64,000 nucleotides of DNA from Gonocerus acuteangulatus (GCA_946811695.1 OX328130.1:69737973-69801972); one strand, 5' to 3'. Positions 20,005-32,008 are shown, counted from the stretch's first letter. Notes: generated from the sequence alone by a model not told the origin. Numbers and translations: made by a program.

Positions 20005-20485
20005 CACTCTTACCTAATGACTAGACAAGACAGACCGAAATGTAAGTATTGTAATACAACTCTCACCATTAAACACATCCTCACAGACTGGTAGACTCAG
20101 ACAAAATGATATTCTTCCACACAACATGAACGAACTACTTACAGATGACAGTCACTATATAGGACAGTTATTGGAATATCTTAAAAGAGAAAACATTTAT
20201 GACTTAATCTGAACCCAATTTATGTAATTACTCTATTCAATTTTTTTTTCTTTTATTTTTCTTTATTTTAATTCTCTATTTATTTTTTAGTTACTATTAA
20301 AATAATTCCCCCACGCCTAAAATGAATATAAATACAACTGTGTGAGAACATGTAGAAAATGTGAAGTTAACTTTTACAAATGACAAGAACCATGTCCACT
20401 ATGTACATTAGTACTAACTTGTCGTATCTATTATGTTAAAGCTGTTAAGTCGCCATAGTTGCGAGCTAACTAAAATAAATAAATA
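20005..20485 (+). mobile_element. 5'-truncated non-LTR element, 3' end
   Basis: The first 95 bases read HSYLMTRQDRPKCKYCNTTL, then a decayed tail. This matches the C-terminal zinc-finger-like region of the RNase H-bearing LINE at 22206-23340. A long AT-rich 3' region ends GTCGCCATAGTTGCGAGC plus (AAAT)n, the same tail type as that element. An in-frame TAG follows ILTDW. TSDs were not resolved in the AT-rich flanks. Confidence 0.75.
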
Positions 20486-20487
20486 CA

Positions 20488-22205
20488 TATATGAAAATAC
20501 ATAAAAATATATTTATGTTAGATAGTTTCTCCGGTGCAGATAAGCTAGATAAAAAGAGTGTGAATGTTTCGGACTTTAGGAGAGGGGTGACAAATTCTGA
20601 TAAGGCAAAGTTGCATAACAAAGAGCATGGAATGAGTAACGTGGCAAATAGGCGGCGAAACATAGGAGGCTCCAATGACTGTGGTTTTAGATTTTATGAT
20701 TATGCACTTGACGACCCCGACGCAAAACCACGAACATATGAAGTAGGATTCACGGGATATGGAAGATAAAAATAGCGATATCCATTAATGATTCTATTCC
20801 ATAGAAGAACACCACCGTGTATCTAAGAGAGACAATAAGCTTGCACTTTTCCGCGCAAAACATGCTGTCAATTGGAGCCGTAGTACAATTCAGTATTCCA
20901 CACAGTGAAGAGGAGTACGAACCCACCCCCCCCCCCCAGGAACGGATTTGCTTGCACCAATAATGCATGGAGATTTGCTCCTGTTTATGACCTTATCACT
21001 ATCATTATTAGTTGAACTTTTGTTTAATCGCATGTGCATCCAATCAGTAAAATTAAGTTTTAATAAATTCAGGCAAATTATATTTTCAGCATAAAAACCA
21101 TCTTTAAAAAATAGAGCTTTATGATCTTTGGTTCCCATTACAGACAAGATTTCAAGATATTTTTACTTGTTCATTTTCTTTTCTCTCTAGAAAGAGATCT
21201 AGTAATATTCTTCTTTTGCGTGCTTTCAGTATTTATAAAAGTAGGTGTTCCTTCACATAGTGAGGTGCGAGAGGAAGAGGACCTAGGAGTATTGCCCAGA
21301 GTCCCCGAAGGGTTAGAGCGAAAGGAAGGGAATGAAGGAGAGTGGGTGGTAACTTCGGAGAGGCTCGGCTCTCTACGGGAAGTCTCGGCTATGGTCGGAA
21401 AGGGTTGGGGTATAGGTAGAAGGTACAGGAGCTAGCGTCTCTTACCCTCCCAAACGCCATGCACTCTCACTCCTCTTAGTTACATAGGTTAAGTTTTTAG
21501 TCTTAAGGTATTAGTGTACAGATCTACCTATCCTCCTATATTTTCGATTTCCATCTCCCCTCTCACTGTCCCTTCTTTCAACTATCCATTTGCGACAACA
21601 CAAGCGATTTCCCAGTCACTCAGTTTTTTGATCCCTTACCCTCAGTTACGGCTGACTTATACTACCCCTTATTATTTGCAACAAGCCTTCAAATGTGCTT
21701 CAGCATAGTATAAGGCAGTCTCTTTCCAATCACTTCACCCCGCAGTGCTTAAGTTCCAGGAGCAGTGCTCAAGTCCACTCGCGCAGTTTTGCTTTCTTTC
21801 TTCTTTTACTTTCTTTTTGTTTTGCATCTCCTTTTATTGGGATAGGGAAAAAAAAATTGTCTCCTGCGTTATCCCAGTTTGTGTAAACACTGATGAATAG
21901 GTTTTAACTCTCAGCATAAGGTTTCATTCATAAAAGAGAGAGAGAGAATTATAATGTATTTCCCTCGCTTTTACATACGGTAATTTGTTTACCTCCATCA
22001 ACTTGAAGATTTCAAACTCCTCTAAGTACTTGGGACATTGACGATGCCAGGATGGGCCCTTACAAACCTTACAATAGGGCTGCTAGTACATGGCCCTTCG
22101 TGCTTTTTCTCACTACATTTTCTACACACTGCATCTTTATTACAACGCTTGGCAGTGTGTCTGAAAAAGAAACATTTATTACAGTGCTAAGGCAACGGTA
22201 CATAC
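20488..22205. repeat. dispersed block copy A2, second segment
   Basis: Matches 56346-58060 nearly throughout, including small shared open stretches such as VSDFRRGVTNSDKAKLHNKE at 20558-20618. I recognise no protein family. The G-run or C-run at 20926-20938 varies in length between copies. The segment ends at the LINE insertion and continues at 23341. Confidence 0.8.
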
Positions 22206-23340
22206 TTTTTATTTCTATTTTATTTTATTTATTTATGAGCGACCGTAACTAAGGCGACTCGCTCAGAACAAAAATTACATATATAATATACATACGAAAA
22301 TTACATCTAATTAAATACAATCTTATTTTACACATTTTTGGCCAAATATACAAATTGAAATTTATATACACATCTATTTATAAGAGAATACAATATTACA
22401 ATATACTTGAATATATGAAAAATCAATATTATAATAATGCATGAAGTTTATACACATAATCAATTAAGTTGGTTGAAGGAGGTTTCACACTCCTGTTAGT
22501 TTTATATTGTCAAATGTAAGATTTTAGTATAGTACGGCTGTATAGTTTTAACATTTTAAGACAAATAAAATACATACACATATATGTGTGTATGTCCTGT
22601 TATAATTTGTTCATGTTTAATTATAATTATAATTTGTTTAGGAGGTTGGTCTTGTTGAGGTAGTTCAGTATGTTATCTATATATTTGCTTCCATCGCCGA
22701 GTAATTCAGTCATATTGTAAGGTAAGTCATAGTTTTGTCGCTGTAAACATTCAGTAAGTATGAGCTTTATAGTCAGCGGTGTGTTACACTGTGTACATGT
22801 CGGTCTGTCCTGTCTTGTCATGAGATAAGAGTGTGTCAGTCGGGAATGGCCAATTCTTAAGCGGCATAATATCACTTCGTCTCTTCTATTATCCCTTTTG
22901 CTTGAAGGCCATTCACCTACCGTCTGTTTTATTTCGCGAAGTTTGTTTTCTGTCGTCATGTGCCAAGATTTCTGCCACTTTTCTGTAATAAACCTTCTTA
23001 CTTCGATTTGCAGGTCTTGTAATGTAACTTTGTCTATGTCCTGTCGGTTTTGTCTTGTAGCTGTCCGAGCCAGTACGTCAGCTTGACTGCTTTTTCCTAT
23101 GTCCTCATGTCCTGGGAGCCAATATATTGTGATTTCTTTATTCGTCCGGTGTATCTGTTCTAGTATGTTCATAATGATGGGATTGTCGTTGTACATGTTT
23201 TGTAGTCCATGTATTGAGCTAAGTGAGTCCGTAAATAGTGTTATCTTTTGTTTTTGTATGTCGTGTGCATTTCCCAGAGCAAGGTGAATGGCGTGCAGCT
23301 CAGCAGAATAAATACTTGTACTTTTTGGTAGTTTAAGCTG
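22206..23340 (-). mobile_element. 5'-truncated RNase H-bearing LINE with 10-bp TSD
   Basis: A minus-strand insertion flanked by CGGTACATAC (22196-22205 and 23341-23350). The uninterrupted paralogous site is at about 58051-58060. The 3' end on the minus strand is GGTCGCTC plus (ATAA)n, equal in type to 20005-20485. The 5' end starts within the RNase H domain, so only about 1.1 kb was copied. Confidence 0.92.
22627..23333 (-). pseudogene. RNase H and C-terminal domain of a LINE
   Basis: The open frame carries SIYSAELHAIHLAL (catalytic Glu), LFTDSLSSI (Asp), YWLPGHEDIG (His) and ADVLA (last Asp). The first Asp is lost by 5' truncation. Downstream HSYLMTRQDRPTCTQCNTPL forms a CX2C plus C-terminal finger typical of I/Jockey-group RNase H-containing LINEs. 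The first codons of the open frame on the plus-coordinate side of 23340 belong to the target site, not the element. Confidence 0.85.
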
Positions 23341-23905
23341 CGGTACATACAATTTCACTGGTAGAACCTGGTAAGCAACTTTGATTTCTTTAGGGAGATT
23401 AGGTGTACAAAAGGTTAGTATAATTTATTAGTGTTAAACTTGCAACCATTACGAAAAAAAAGAAAACGTCTGACTCGCAGGAACTGCGCCATCTTAGTGC
23501 GGATCCATACATCTCGAAGAAATGGAATAGATTAGGCATCACAAATCACAGGAAACTGACAGTAGCCAACTTACACTGATAATGGAATACGGATAATTCT
23601 TAATCCTCATTCTTGAGGAAGGCTGAATAAGGCAATACAATTATGTACTGAAAACAGACTCACTCTTCAACTACTGCACAGAAGGCTCTATTTCGAACCA
23701 AAAATTCGTTGTCTTTTTAAGTCTCTTTTGCTTTACTAGCAAATTCATTTTACTGTTATAATCAACTGTAAATATGTGCTTCATAGCAAAATTCCATTCT
23801 CTCGAGGGTAAAATCTTTATATAAAATAAGAAATAACGATAACTTCAGTTGTAGGCTGTGAGGAAGGTTATATAGATAGGAGAATTAAAAACAAACTTAT
23901 GTATA
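23341..23905. repeat. dispersed block copy A2, third segment
   Basis: Continues the match to 58061-58608. It includes the motif GACTCGCAGGAACTGCG (23470-23486) whose core CGCAG-GAA-CTGCG can fold into a stem-loop. The match to copy B ends near 23905. Confidence 0.75.
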
Positions 23906-24082
23906 CGTAAGCGTTACGATTTTTTTTTGCGCGAATGTCGCCCTAAACACTATCTTTCAGTGGGCGGATTCTGCTGGTTAACGAACTTGTGCTTTAAAAT
24001 TAGACGCAGATTTTTGTACCAAATGTCATCAAAATCGGACCATTTTTGAGCTTGCTAGAGCGCGAACAGACAAACGTATATA

Positions 24083-24139
<57 letters not shown>

Positions 24140-24290
24140 TTAATTTGAACCACCTATATTTTCGTGATCTATGGGGTCTGAAACGAAAAAGTTTCTAGTC
24201 GGCACTGCCGGATTGCGTCGTGAGGTCAACCTCACAAGCGTGTTCTCCCTATGGAGGTAGGGAGGAATCGCGCTAAAAGTTTTTTTTTTT
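23905..24290. repeat. DINE/Helentron-like fragments around a (TA)n tract
   Basis: 23905-24080 repeats the module seen at 2997 and (inverted) at 36600. A TA tract fills 24082-24137. 24138-24290 is the minus-strand counterpart of 34663-34800, with GTGCCGACTAGAAA-type sequence and a short T run. No gene. From 24290 to 24600 only AT-rich sequence is seen. Confidence 0.6.
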
Positions 24291-24625
24291 TGTCCTTTTG
24301 AACCGGTTTTTGTCTTTGTTAAACTCACTTTTTAATTAGTTATTCTTGTTTTAAATTCCATTCATCAGTAAAATTAGTATTTTAGTAAAATAAACCAAGA
24401 AACTATGAAAGATATTGGTAATAAGTTTGGAGTGGCTGTAGAAATTAAGTTTCTGCAGAATGTCACATACAGGATTGGTTTACACAAAGAACGAAGCACT
24501 GTTACTATATACTTTTATTTGTAACCAAATGCTCTACAACATAATAGACAAAATAAAACGACATTATAAACACAAGAAGGTTATATCATAGACAGTGTTG
24601 CCTCTCAGTTCGAGAATAATATACT

Positions 24626-25135
24626 TTAATACTTTCCCTTATTCGAAGAGCTGAAGCTGGATGAGGCCAGACCCAATCCCAGTCCACTGCGTAGAGCTTG
24701 GAGTCGAGGACGAGGCATCGGTTTGGTGCAAATGTCTGCTAGTTGATATGCAGTACCAATGTGTTGAACAGCCAACATCCCTTTCTTGATCCTGTCTCGA
24801 ATGAAGAGATACTTCCGCTGTATATGCTTGGTGCGGAAATGAAACTCTGGGTTTTCCGCCAGACTCTTTGCTGATTCATTGTCAATGCGCAGTACAGGAA
24901 GAGCAGACAAGTTTATTAGTTCTTTAAATAGTCTTGAGATCCATATAGTCTCTTTTGAACCAAGGCTTACAGCAACTATTTCTGCCTCACATGTGGAGTC
25001 AGCGACCAATTCTTGTCAACGACTCAACCAAGTAATACCCGCACCTGCACAATTGATGACCACTCCACTGGTTGAGAGCCCAGACTTGCCAGTCCATACC
25101 TGCGTTTCGAGATGGCTGCATAGTTAAGGAAACGA
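24626..25135 (-). pseudogene. copia RNase H, minus strand
   Basis: Reads VADSTCEAEIVAVSLGSKET, IDNESAKSLAENPEFHFRTK and HIQRKYLFIRD, the Ty1/copia RNase H signature. A frameshift near 25015 separates it from YAAISKRRYG further upstream on this strand. It is the 3' part of the decayed copia element. Confidence 0.85.
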
Positions 25136-25139
25136 GCTG

Positions 25140-26160
25140 CAATTACGTATTCAGGGTTTTTTGGGGTCGCTGATTACGAATTAGTTATCAGAATTTAAAA
25201 AAATCAAAATGGTGGATCTAATATTGCTTCTTTTTATACGAAAAAACGTGAAAAAAATTTAGCAATTGATCATAAACTTACTGTTTTGTGATTATTAGGG
25301 TCTGTGATTACAAATTGATCAAAAATGCCAACTCAATGATGGAAAAACCCTAACTAAAAAACCCCCATTTTTATAGAAACTTTTTTTTCGACTTTTGGCC
25401 GCATTTTTAGCATTCCGTCCCATTGTGCTGCGTGGTATCAAACATTACAGAAACCGGCGAAATATAAGTCCCGATATAAGTATCTAACAAGAGACTAGTT
25501 CGGTTCGAGAGAGAAAGTGTCAATTTTATTAGAAGCTACTTTCTCGATGAAAACACCTAAGCTCGAGGTGGATTGTTAGCGGCAAGAAAAAAATGGAACT
25601 TTTTCTCAGATATGTCAGGAATTCAGGATATCAAAGTGGTGTAGGGTATCAAAAACTGATCGGTTAAACATGACCATGCCATTTCTTTAGCCGATGTAAT
25701 TTTCGGCAACATTGGTTTATTTAATGTACTACAGCCTTTCCATAACGCTACAAAAATAGCCCTACTATCACAACCAATAATCACATTGCTTTCATTCATA
25801 CCTGGAAAATGACAAACACAATCAGGTACAACTGCTGACTACTCAGAATAAAAAGGACATGAGTCGAGTTGGCAAGAAGTTAAAATAGAACTTTAAGGAT
25901 AATAGGATAAAATTGACGGAAAGGCACAACAGAAAAGATGTGTAGCCGTGGGCCGCTAAGAGTATTTACTTACATTTTTTTCAATTGACTCGCGAGTAAA
26001 TACTTCCAAGTATACTCTCGAAATGGCAGGTAAACGGTAGCAAACGGTCACGAGTAAACTCTTCACTTTATTCACATAGGTTTACTTGCTCTATAAATAC
26101 TTGTCACACTTTACTTGTTAGTAAATACTCGTCCTATATTCACCCGGCCTCTTGTTGAAA
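25140..26160. other. unassigned 1-kb insert inside the copia element
   Basis: It separates the copia RT N-terminal half from RNase H, where the YVDD-containing half of RT should be. I see no coding sequence. 25950-26150 repeats AGTATTTACT/AGTAAATACT motifs in both orientations and may be a small MITE. No TSD was recognised. Confidence 0.4.
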
Positions 26161-26643
26161 TCATAAGCCAATCATGAAATCATCAAACTTCTTGTTCCAA
26201 GAGCGTGGAGCCTGCTTGAGACCATATAAGCTGCGTTTTAGGCGACAAACACGACCTGTCATATCAGCATAGCCCTCAGGTTGATTTATAAAAATTTCTT
26301 CCTCAACGTCGCCATTCAAGAATGCAGTTGAGGCTTCGAATTGACAAAGAACCATCTTCTTCGCAGCTGGAATAGACAATAGAGATCGAATCACTTCCAG
26401 ACGAGCTACAGGGCTGAAAGTATCGGCATAGTCAATACCTGGTCTTTGAGCGCATCCTTTGATGACCAATCTTGCACGATACTTGTCAACAGGTCCGTCA
26501 GGATTACGCTTAATACGGTAGACCCACATACAATTAATGATCTTCTTCCCGGAGGAAGATCTGTCAATTCCCATGCATTGATTTAATTTCTGTGTCCATG
26601 GCGGATCTCCAATCTTGTTTATTTTCACATTGGATTGCTTCAT
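26161..26643 (-). pseudogene. copia reverse transcriptase, N-terminal half
   Basis: Diagnostic copia RT text: MWVYRIKRNPDGPVDKYRAR, DYADTFSPVARLEVIRSLLS, FEASTAFLNGDVEEEIFINQ and SLYGLKQAPRSWN. The QFD catalytic region reads QFEAS, so the first catalytic Asp is replaced, and YVDD is missing. Integrase is also missing upstream, because gag sequence lies only about 125 bp away. Confidence 0.88.
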
Positions 26644-26768
26644 TGAACGTTAGTGGTTCATCTTCCACGAGGAGCACCTCCGCGAATTGGGATGTAACGT
26701 AGTCATCCAGGTAAGGATGCTTCTTAATTCAAGATGACTGTCTAGGCCTCTCGAGTTGACCATCAAGC

Positions 26769-27480
26769 TCAGTTTATAATACGGGTATCCGCCACGACGA
26801 CTTGTTGACTAGCACTGGTAGCCGCTGCAGGAGTGCTAGATCCGCTAGCACGCACCGGATATGCTGGTCTACCATCAGATTTCCATTTTGGACACTGTCG
26901 AAGCCAGTGGCCTTTCCTGTTACAGTATTTGCAGTTATTACTGATGGAATTAATTTTCTTCTTCTTCAAGCCACCATTGTTCCTCTGACCACTGTTGTTC
27001 GTAGAGTAGAGAACATCCCCAGTTTTTGATACGGGAGCAACGTTACGCTCATAAAGAATTAGAGCCGAGAAGAGATCTTCTACTGTCTTGTCATTATTTG
27101 CTTTCATGAGCTTGATTTAAACGATTCAAAGCGTTTGGGGAGCACTTGCAAAACTTTTGAAACAAACATAATTTGAGAAACTCTTCAACTGTTTCGATAT
27201 TTCGCATATTCAGACCAGCAGCGAACTCACGATGTTGATTTTTCACACGTGATAATACAGATGGGGCATCTTCATTTTCATCCCATTCCATATTTAAAAA
27301 AATCAAGGCATTGACGAAACAATTTATCTTCAGCTTTGTTATCGAATTGCTGTACTAACACATCCCAAGCCTCCTCAGCAGACAATTTACTTGAAATTCA
27401 TTGGCGGAGATCATCACTTACGCATTGGGAGATAATTATTTTTGCTTGAGCTCCAGATTTGTTAAAAGCTTCAAGGTGCT
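26769..27480 (-). pseudogene. copia gag with zinc knuckle
   Basis: A minus-strand reading from about 27480 down: copia capsid-like sequence (AWDVLVQQFDNK-type text, then NMEWDENEDAPSVLSRVKNQ) broken by frameshifts, then CKYCNRKGHWLRQC near 26930-26890. Protease and integrase are deleted. The region 27481-27764 upstream is AT-rich with no gene seen. Confidence 0.75.
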
Positions 27481-27778
27481 TAAATATAACAAGAGTAATT
27501 TGTTCATAAATTTAAGTGCCTTAAAAAATTACACATTGTTCACTAAAGAGTTTGTAATGTTTTAAAAGAACTTTTATGTTTTTAGATTTTTTAATGTTTA
27601 AAAAATAATCTTCTATGATTTTTGAAAGTGATATAAGCAACATGTTTTTAGTCCTTAGCACAATATTTGCAAGATTTATTGGTTTAGAAAGTGTTATGTA
27701 GTGGGAACCTGAAACAATATTTATAAATTAGAAAAGCAACTAAATTAAATAATTTAAAAAAACTTAGATAGGTACAAA

Positions 27779-28538
27779 GAAAGGGAGCCATCGGTCTTCC
27801 AGGCTGAGGTATATGCAATCCTTGCTGCCGCAGTTCAGTTGAGAGAAACACAATGCAGCCAGGAAAGGATCAATTTTCTAACGGACAGCCTAGCTGCCTG
27901 TAAAGCTCTAAACAACCCAATGACTACATCAAAACTGGTCAGGGAATGTAAAATGGAACTTAATGAATTGGCCAAGAATAGGAACTGTGTTGAGATCCAC
28001 TGGATACCTGGGCACAGTGGAATCCCTGGCAATGAAAGGGCGGACCTACTTGCAGGAAGAGGTGCCGCTACAGCGCCAATGGGCCCTGCTTTAGGTGGGT
28101 TTTGTGGGGCACCAATGGCTACTTAGAAAGCAGCAAAACCTTTGGGAGAACCATACTCTGAAGCTGAAGCTCCTAAACAGAGCAGAACTTCGAGAAGCAA
28201 TTGGAATAATTACGGGACATTGCAAACTGAACAAGCGCCTTCATAGGATGAAACTAGTCAACTCCCCCATCTGTAGATGTTGTGGAGCAGAAAAAGAGGC
28301 ACCGATACACATCATCCATGAGTGTGATTGGTTAGATCACATACGTTTTAGGTACTTTGGTGATACAAAGGATACCAATCTTGAACCAAGTGAAATATCT
28401 ATTAAGAGATTTCTGAATTACTGGAAGTTAGTACTCTGAGGAGAGAAAACTACGGGTAACATAATAGGTCGCATGGCCGCGGTGCGCTCCCATTGAGGAG
28501 GATAACCCGGAAAGTATTGTATATTGTATTGTATTGTA
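27779..28538 (+). mobile_element. 5'-truncated RNase H-bearing LINE with 14-bp TSD
   Basis: Flanked by TAGATAGGTACAAA at 27765-27778 and 28539-28552. Its 3' end is a short GTATT-type tandem tail after the GAGGATAACCCGG trailer. It is a distinct family from 22206-23340, as shown by a different tail and C-terminus. Confidence 0.92.
27790..28439 (+). pseudogene. RNase H and C-terminus of a LINE
   Basis: Contains EVYAILAAAVQL (Glu), FLTDSLAACKAL (Asp), IHWIPGHSGIPGNERADLL (His and final Asp), then, after a frameshift near 28095, a CX2C-type finger (CRCCGAEKEAPIHIIHEC). It resembles RNase H-containing I/Loa-group LINE ORF2 C-termini. The N-terminal endonuclease and RT are absent. Confidence 0.85.
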
Positions 28539-28552
28539 TAGATAGGTACAAA

Positions 28553-28776
28553 TAACAACTGCTTGGTCACAGCGATGAATGATGGATTCCACGAAAGCAA
28601 ATCGTAAAAATATTAGTGAAATTAAGTTAGAGCTTGTTGAGCACTTAAACATGTTATTAAAAAACCAACAAAAAACGTTTTTAATTCTTCAATGAAAAAG
28701 AAACACCCGTTCATTTGATACTAAATTTGTTCAATGTATTTTTTTACTATATTTTTAAATTTTGGTTTTTCATTTT
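28553..28776. other. AT-rich stretch, no gene
   Basis: Nothing codes here. 28640-28770 resembles 30210-30340, so it belongs to a local imperfect duplication around the next element. Confidence 0.4.
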
Positions 28777-29972
28777 AGCACTTTCCTCCGAAGGAAAGTA
28801 GCTATTGAGGTTGGACTCAAGACGGAATTTTTGAAAAATGTCTTCAAATCTTTATCGATCCTACCTAGTAGACACCGAAAATGACCCCCGTTAAAATTTA
28901 CATATATCTATATATATATATATGTCTGTTAACACGATAGCGGCCAGAGTTTTTGTTTTTTCGTCACGAAACTTGGTATATAGCATTCAATTAGCAAACG
29001 ATTGAACGAGTTCGTTAACCACCAAAATCGGTCAACCGGAAGGGGGGGTTTACCCCGAACCCAAAACACTAATTTGACCATTTCAGCCGTAATATTTGTT
29101 ATATTTCAACGAAACTTGGTATTCGTAGTGGTAATATAGAGAGAAAAGTGAGATATAAAAATGAACTAAATCGTTTCATAAGGAGGGGGGGTTTACTCCG
29201 GACCGACAATACCAATTCGCCTCTACCAGCCGTGATTTTAGGTATATTTCGACGAAACTCGGTATTCATAGTGGTAATATACAGGTAAATATGTATTGTA
29301 AAAATAAACTAAATCGGTTCATTAGGAGGGGGGGTTTACTCCAGACCCACAATACCAATTCGCCACTACCAACCGTGATTTTTGGTATATTTCGACGAAA
29401 CTCGGTATTCGTAGTGGTAATCTACAGGTAAATATGTGTTGTAAAAATAAACTAAATCGGTTCATTAGGAGGGGGGGCTTACTCCGGACCCAAATTACTA
29501 ATATACTCATACTGGTCGTAATTTCTGCTGTGTTGTAACGAAACGCGGTATACATCGTGGGTAACCCATGAGAAAGAAGTGTTGTAAAAATGAGCTGAAT
29601 CGGTCAATCGGAAAGGGGGGTTTACTTTGTAATTTATTTCAATAGAAAAGCCAGCCAGACATAGGTCCACAAAGGCGCCGCAAGTAGCGCTTTCTACCAC
29701 TAGAGTGACTGTATCCGGTTCCTGCGTTAGATCAAAATACGATAAAATGAGGTTTTTTGTATTTATTACGTAGTGTAGTAGGTACCATGTGTAAACATAA
29801 CTCTGGAAGGAAATTAATAATTTATCAGTTACTCATTGCAAAATTAAAAGAGAACTATTCATGTCTTTATTTTATTTATGTAGGATATTTTAAGCAAATT
29901 GTTCTGGATAGCAGTCTACACTACCCAAATTCTGAGGAAAGTGCTTTGTTATGCAGCTCCTGCGTGACGGAC
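28777..29972 (+). mobile_element. Helentron/DINE-like element with minisatellite core
   Basis: Starts AGCACTTTCCTCCGAAGGAA (a palindromic 5' end) and ends with hairpin GCAG-CTC-CTGC followed by GTGACGGAC and T. Inside are a TA tract (28910-28922), TGTCTGTTAACACGATAG and about four to five imperfect repeats of about 125 bp, each with GGGGGGGTTTACTCC. The second copy is 53544-54608. Insertion between T residues, the sub-terminal palindrome, the internal minisatellite and the 3' hairpin match Helentron-associated elements. There is no Rep/helicase gene. Confidence 0.72.
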
Positions 29973-30492
29973 TTTTTGTTATAATGATGTACAGTTGAGG
30001 AAAACTCAATTTAAGATTTGTATATGAAGACTTGAAAATATTCTTTGAAGGACAAAACGTTATAAAACAATAAAAAATTATTAAAAGACTGCATGGGTAC
30101 TTCTTTTACCTTAAAGATCAAATGTTAAATTTGTCACTCATGTATAAATTGTAGCAATAATTATGGAACGGCCTAAGGGGAAAGGATTTTATCAACATAA
30201 TGATGCTGATTAAGGGCTTAAGCACTTAAAAAGTTTAATAAAAAACAAAAAAAATCTTTCTCGATGTTAAAGGAACATCCATATATTTGATACTAAATTG
30301 TTTCAATGTATTTTTTAAAATATTTGGTTTTTCATATATGTTATAATCAAGTACAATTAATAAAACTCATGATATATAATGAAACTCAATTTCAGATCTG
30401 TGTATCATGACTTAAAAATATTCTTTGGTGGACAAAACGTTATGAAACAATAGGAATTATTTGAAAAGCGCATGGGCACAAGAATTTACCCT
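29973..30492. repeat. imperfect direct duplication, non-coding
   Basis: 29995-30100 and 30375-30480 share GACAAAACGTTATAAAACAA-type sequence with a period of about 370 bp. No gene. Confidence 0.5.
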
Positions 30493-32002
30493 TTTGGTAA
30501 ATGTGAAGGAGCGCGGTCTCCACACCGATCCTTATGAAATGTTGCACTATAACGTATTTTGACGCACTAAACACGAATCCGTTAATAAAAAAGCTCACTT
30601 TTCACTAGGAAAGAACTTATTAAGCACTAAAGTTCACTGTTATGGAGGTTATAAAAGACGGGGTAACAGCGTATTTGTAAACACGCGCATGGGCAATAGT
30701 CCTTAATGACGAAGTGTAAATGAAATTTAGACTCACCTTGTGATAGGTGGCTTGGTCGTAAATTGTCGCTTTTGGGCATACGTGCTATGCGTTTCCGGTC
30801 GCTCAAGAAGATATCAAAACCCCTAGCCAATCCAACTCTCTAAAATTAATAGAATTCTATTAATTTTAGCGAGTTGGATTGACTAGAGTTTTGATAGGTA
30901 AATGTGAAGGAGCGCGGTCTCCACACCGATCCTTTTGAAATGTTGCACTGTAACGTATTTTGATGCACTAAACACGAATCCGTTAAAAAAAAAAGCTCGC
31001 TTTTCACTAGGAAAGAAGTTATGAAACACTAAAGTTCACTGTTGTGCGGGTTCTGAAAGGTAATGTAACCTACTATGTTTGTCAACATGCGCATGCGCGG
31101 GTATGGAAAAGTTCGTAATAAGGATGTCTAATTGAAATTTACCATCAATTATTTATCTCCAGTTAGTTATTCAAAAATATTTTTTCAAATAATAAACCAT
31201 TCTTTTCATTTTTTTTTTTAAATTATAAGAAGATATCAAAAGGTAAATGTGAAGGAGCGCGGTCTCCATACCGATCCTTTTGAAATGTTGCACTATAACG
31301 TATTTTGATGCACTAAACACGAATCCGTTAAAAGAAAAAGCTCGCTTTTCACTAGGAAAGAAGTTATGAAACACTAAAGTTCACTGTTGTGCGGGTTCTG
31401 AAAGGTAATGTAACCTACTATGTTTGTCAACATGCGCATGCACGGGTAGGGAAAAGTTCGTAATAAGGATGTCTAATTGAAATTTATCATCAATTATTTA
31501 TCAATTTATCTCCAGTTAGTTATTCAAAAATATTTTTTTTAAAATAATAAACCATTCTTTAATTTTTATTTTTTTTTTAAATTTTAAGAAGATATCAAAA
31601 CTCTAGTCAATCCAACTCGCTAAAATTAATAGAATTCTTTTAATTTCTGCGAGTTGGATTGACTAGGGGTTTTGATGTTTTCTTGAGCGAGCGGAGCGAG
31701 CGGAAACGCATAGCACGTATGCCCAAAAGCGACAGTTTACGACCAAGTCAGCTACCACAAGGTGAGTCTAAATTTCAATTACACTTCGTCATTAAGGACT
31801 ATTGCGCATGCGCGTGTTTACAAATACGCTGTTACCCCGTCTTTTGTAACCTCCATAACAGTGAACTTTAGTGCTTAATAACTTCTTTCCTAGTGAAAAG
31901 CGAGCTTTTTTTTAACGGATTCGTGTTTAGTGCATCAAAATACGTTATAGTACAAAATTTCAAAAGGATCGGTGTGGAGACCGCGCTCCTTCACATTTAC
32001 CC
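30493..32002. mobile_element. large foldback element with internal tandem copies
   Basis: The outer arms, 30493-30850 and about 31650-32002, are inverted copies starting GGTAAATGTGAAGGAGCGCG. Between them lie two further partial copies in the left-arm orientation (about 30896-31230 and 31244-31600). Each joint contains CTAGTCAATCCAACTCGCTA next to an AATAGAATTCTATT palindrome. The sequence past 32002 continues at 32567-32618 as the terminus of the 9032-9815 family. Similar open frames in both arms reflect the shared sequence, not a gene. Confidence 0.8.
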
Positions 32003-32008
32003 GAGTAA

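Noticed and set aside
31659..31871. 70-residue open frame similar to a minus-strand frame at 30627-30830
   Set aside because: The similarity comes from the two arms of one foldback repeat; composition and context give no support for a gene.
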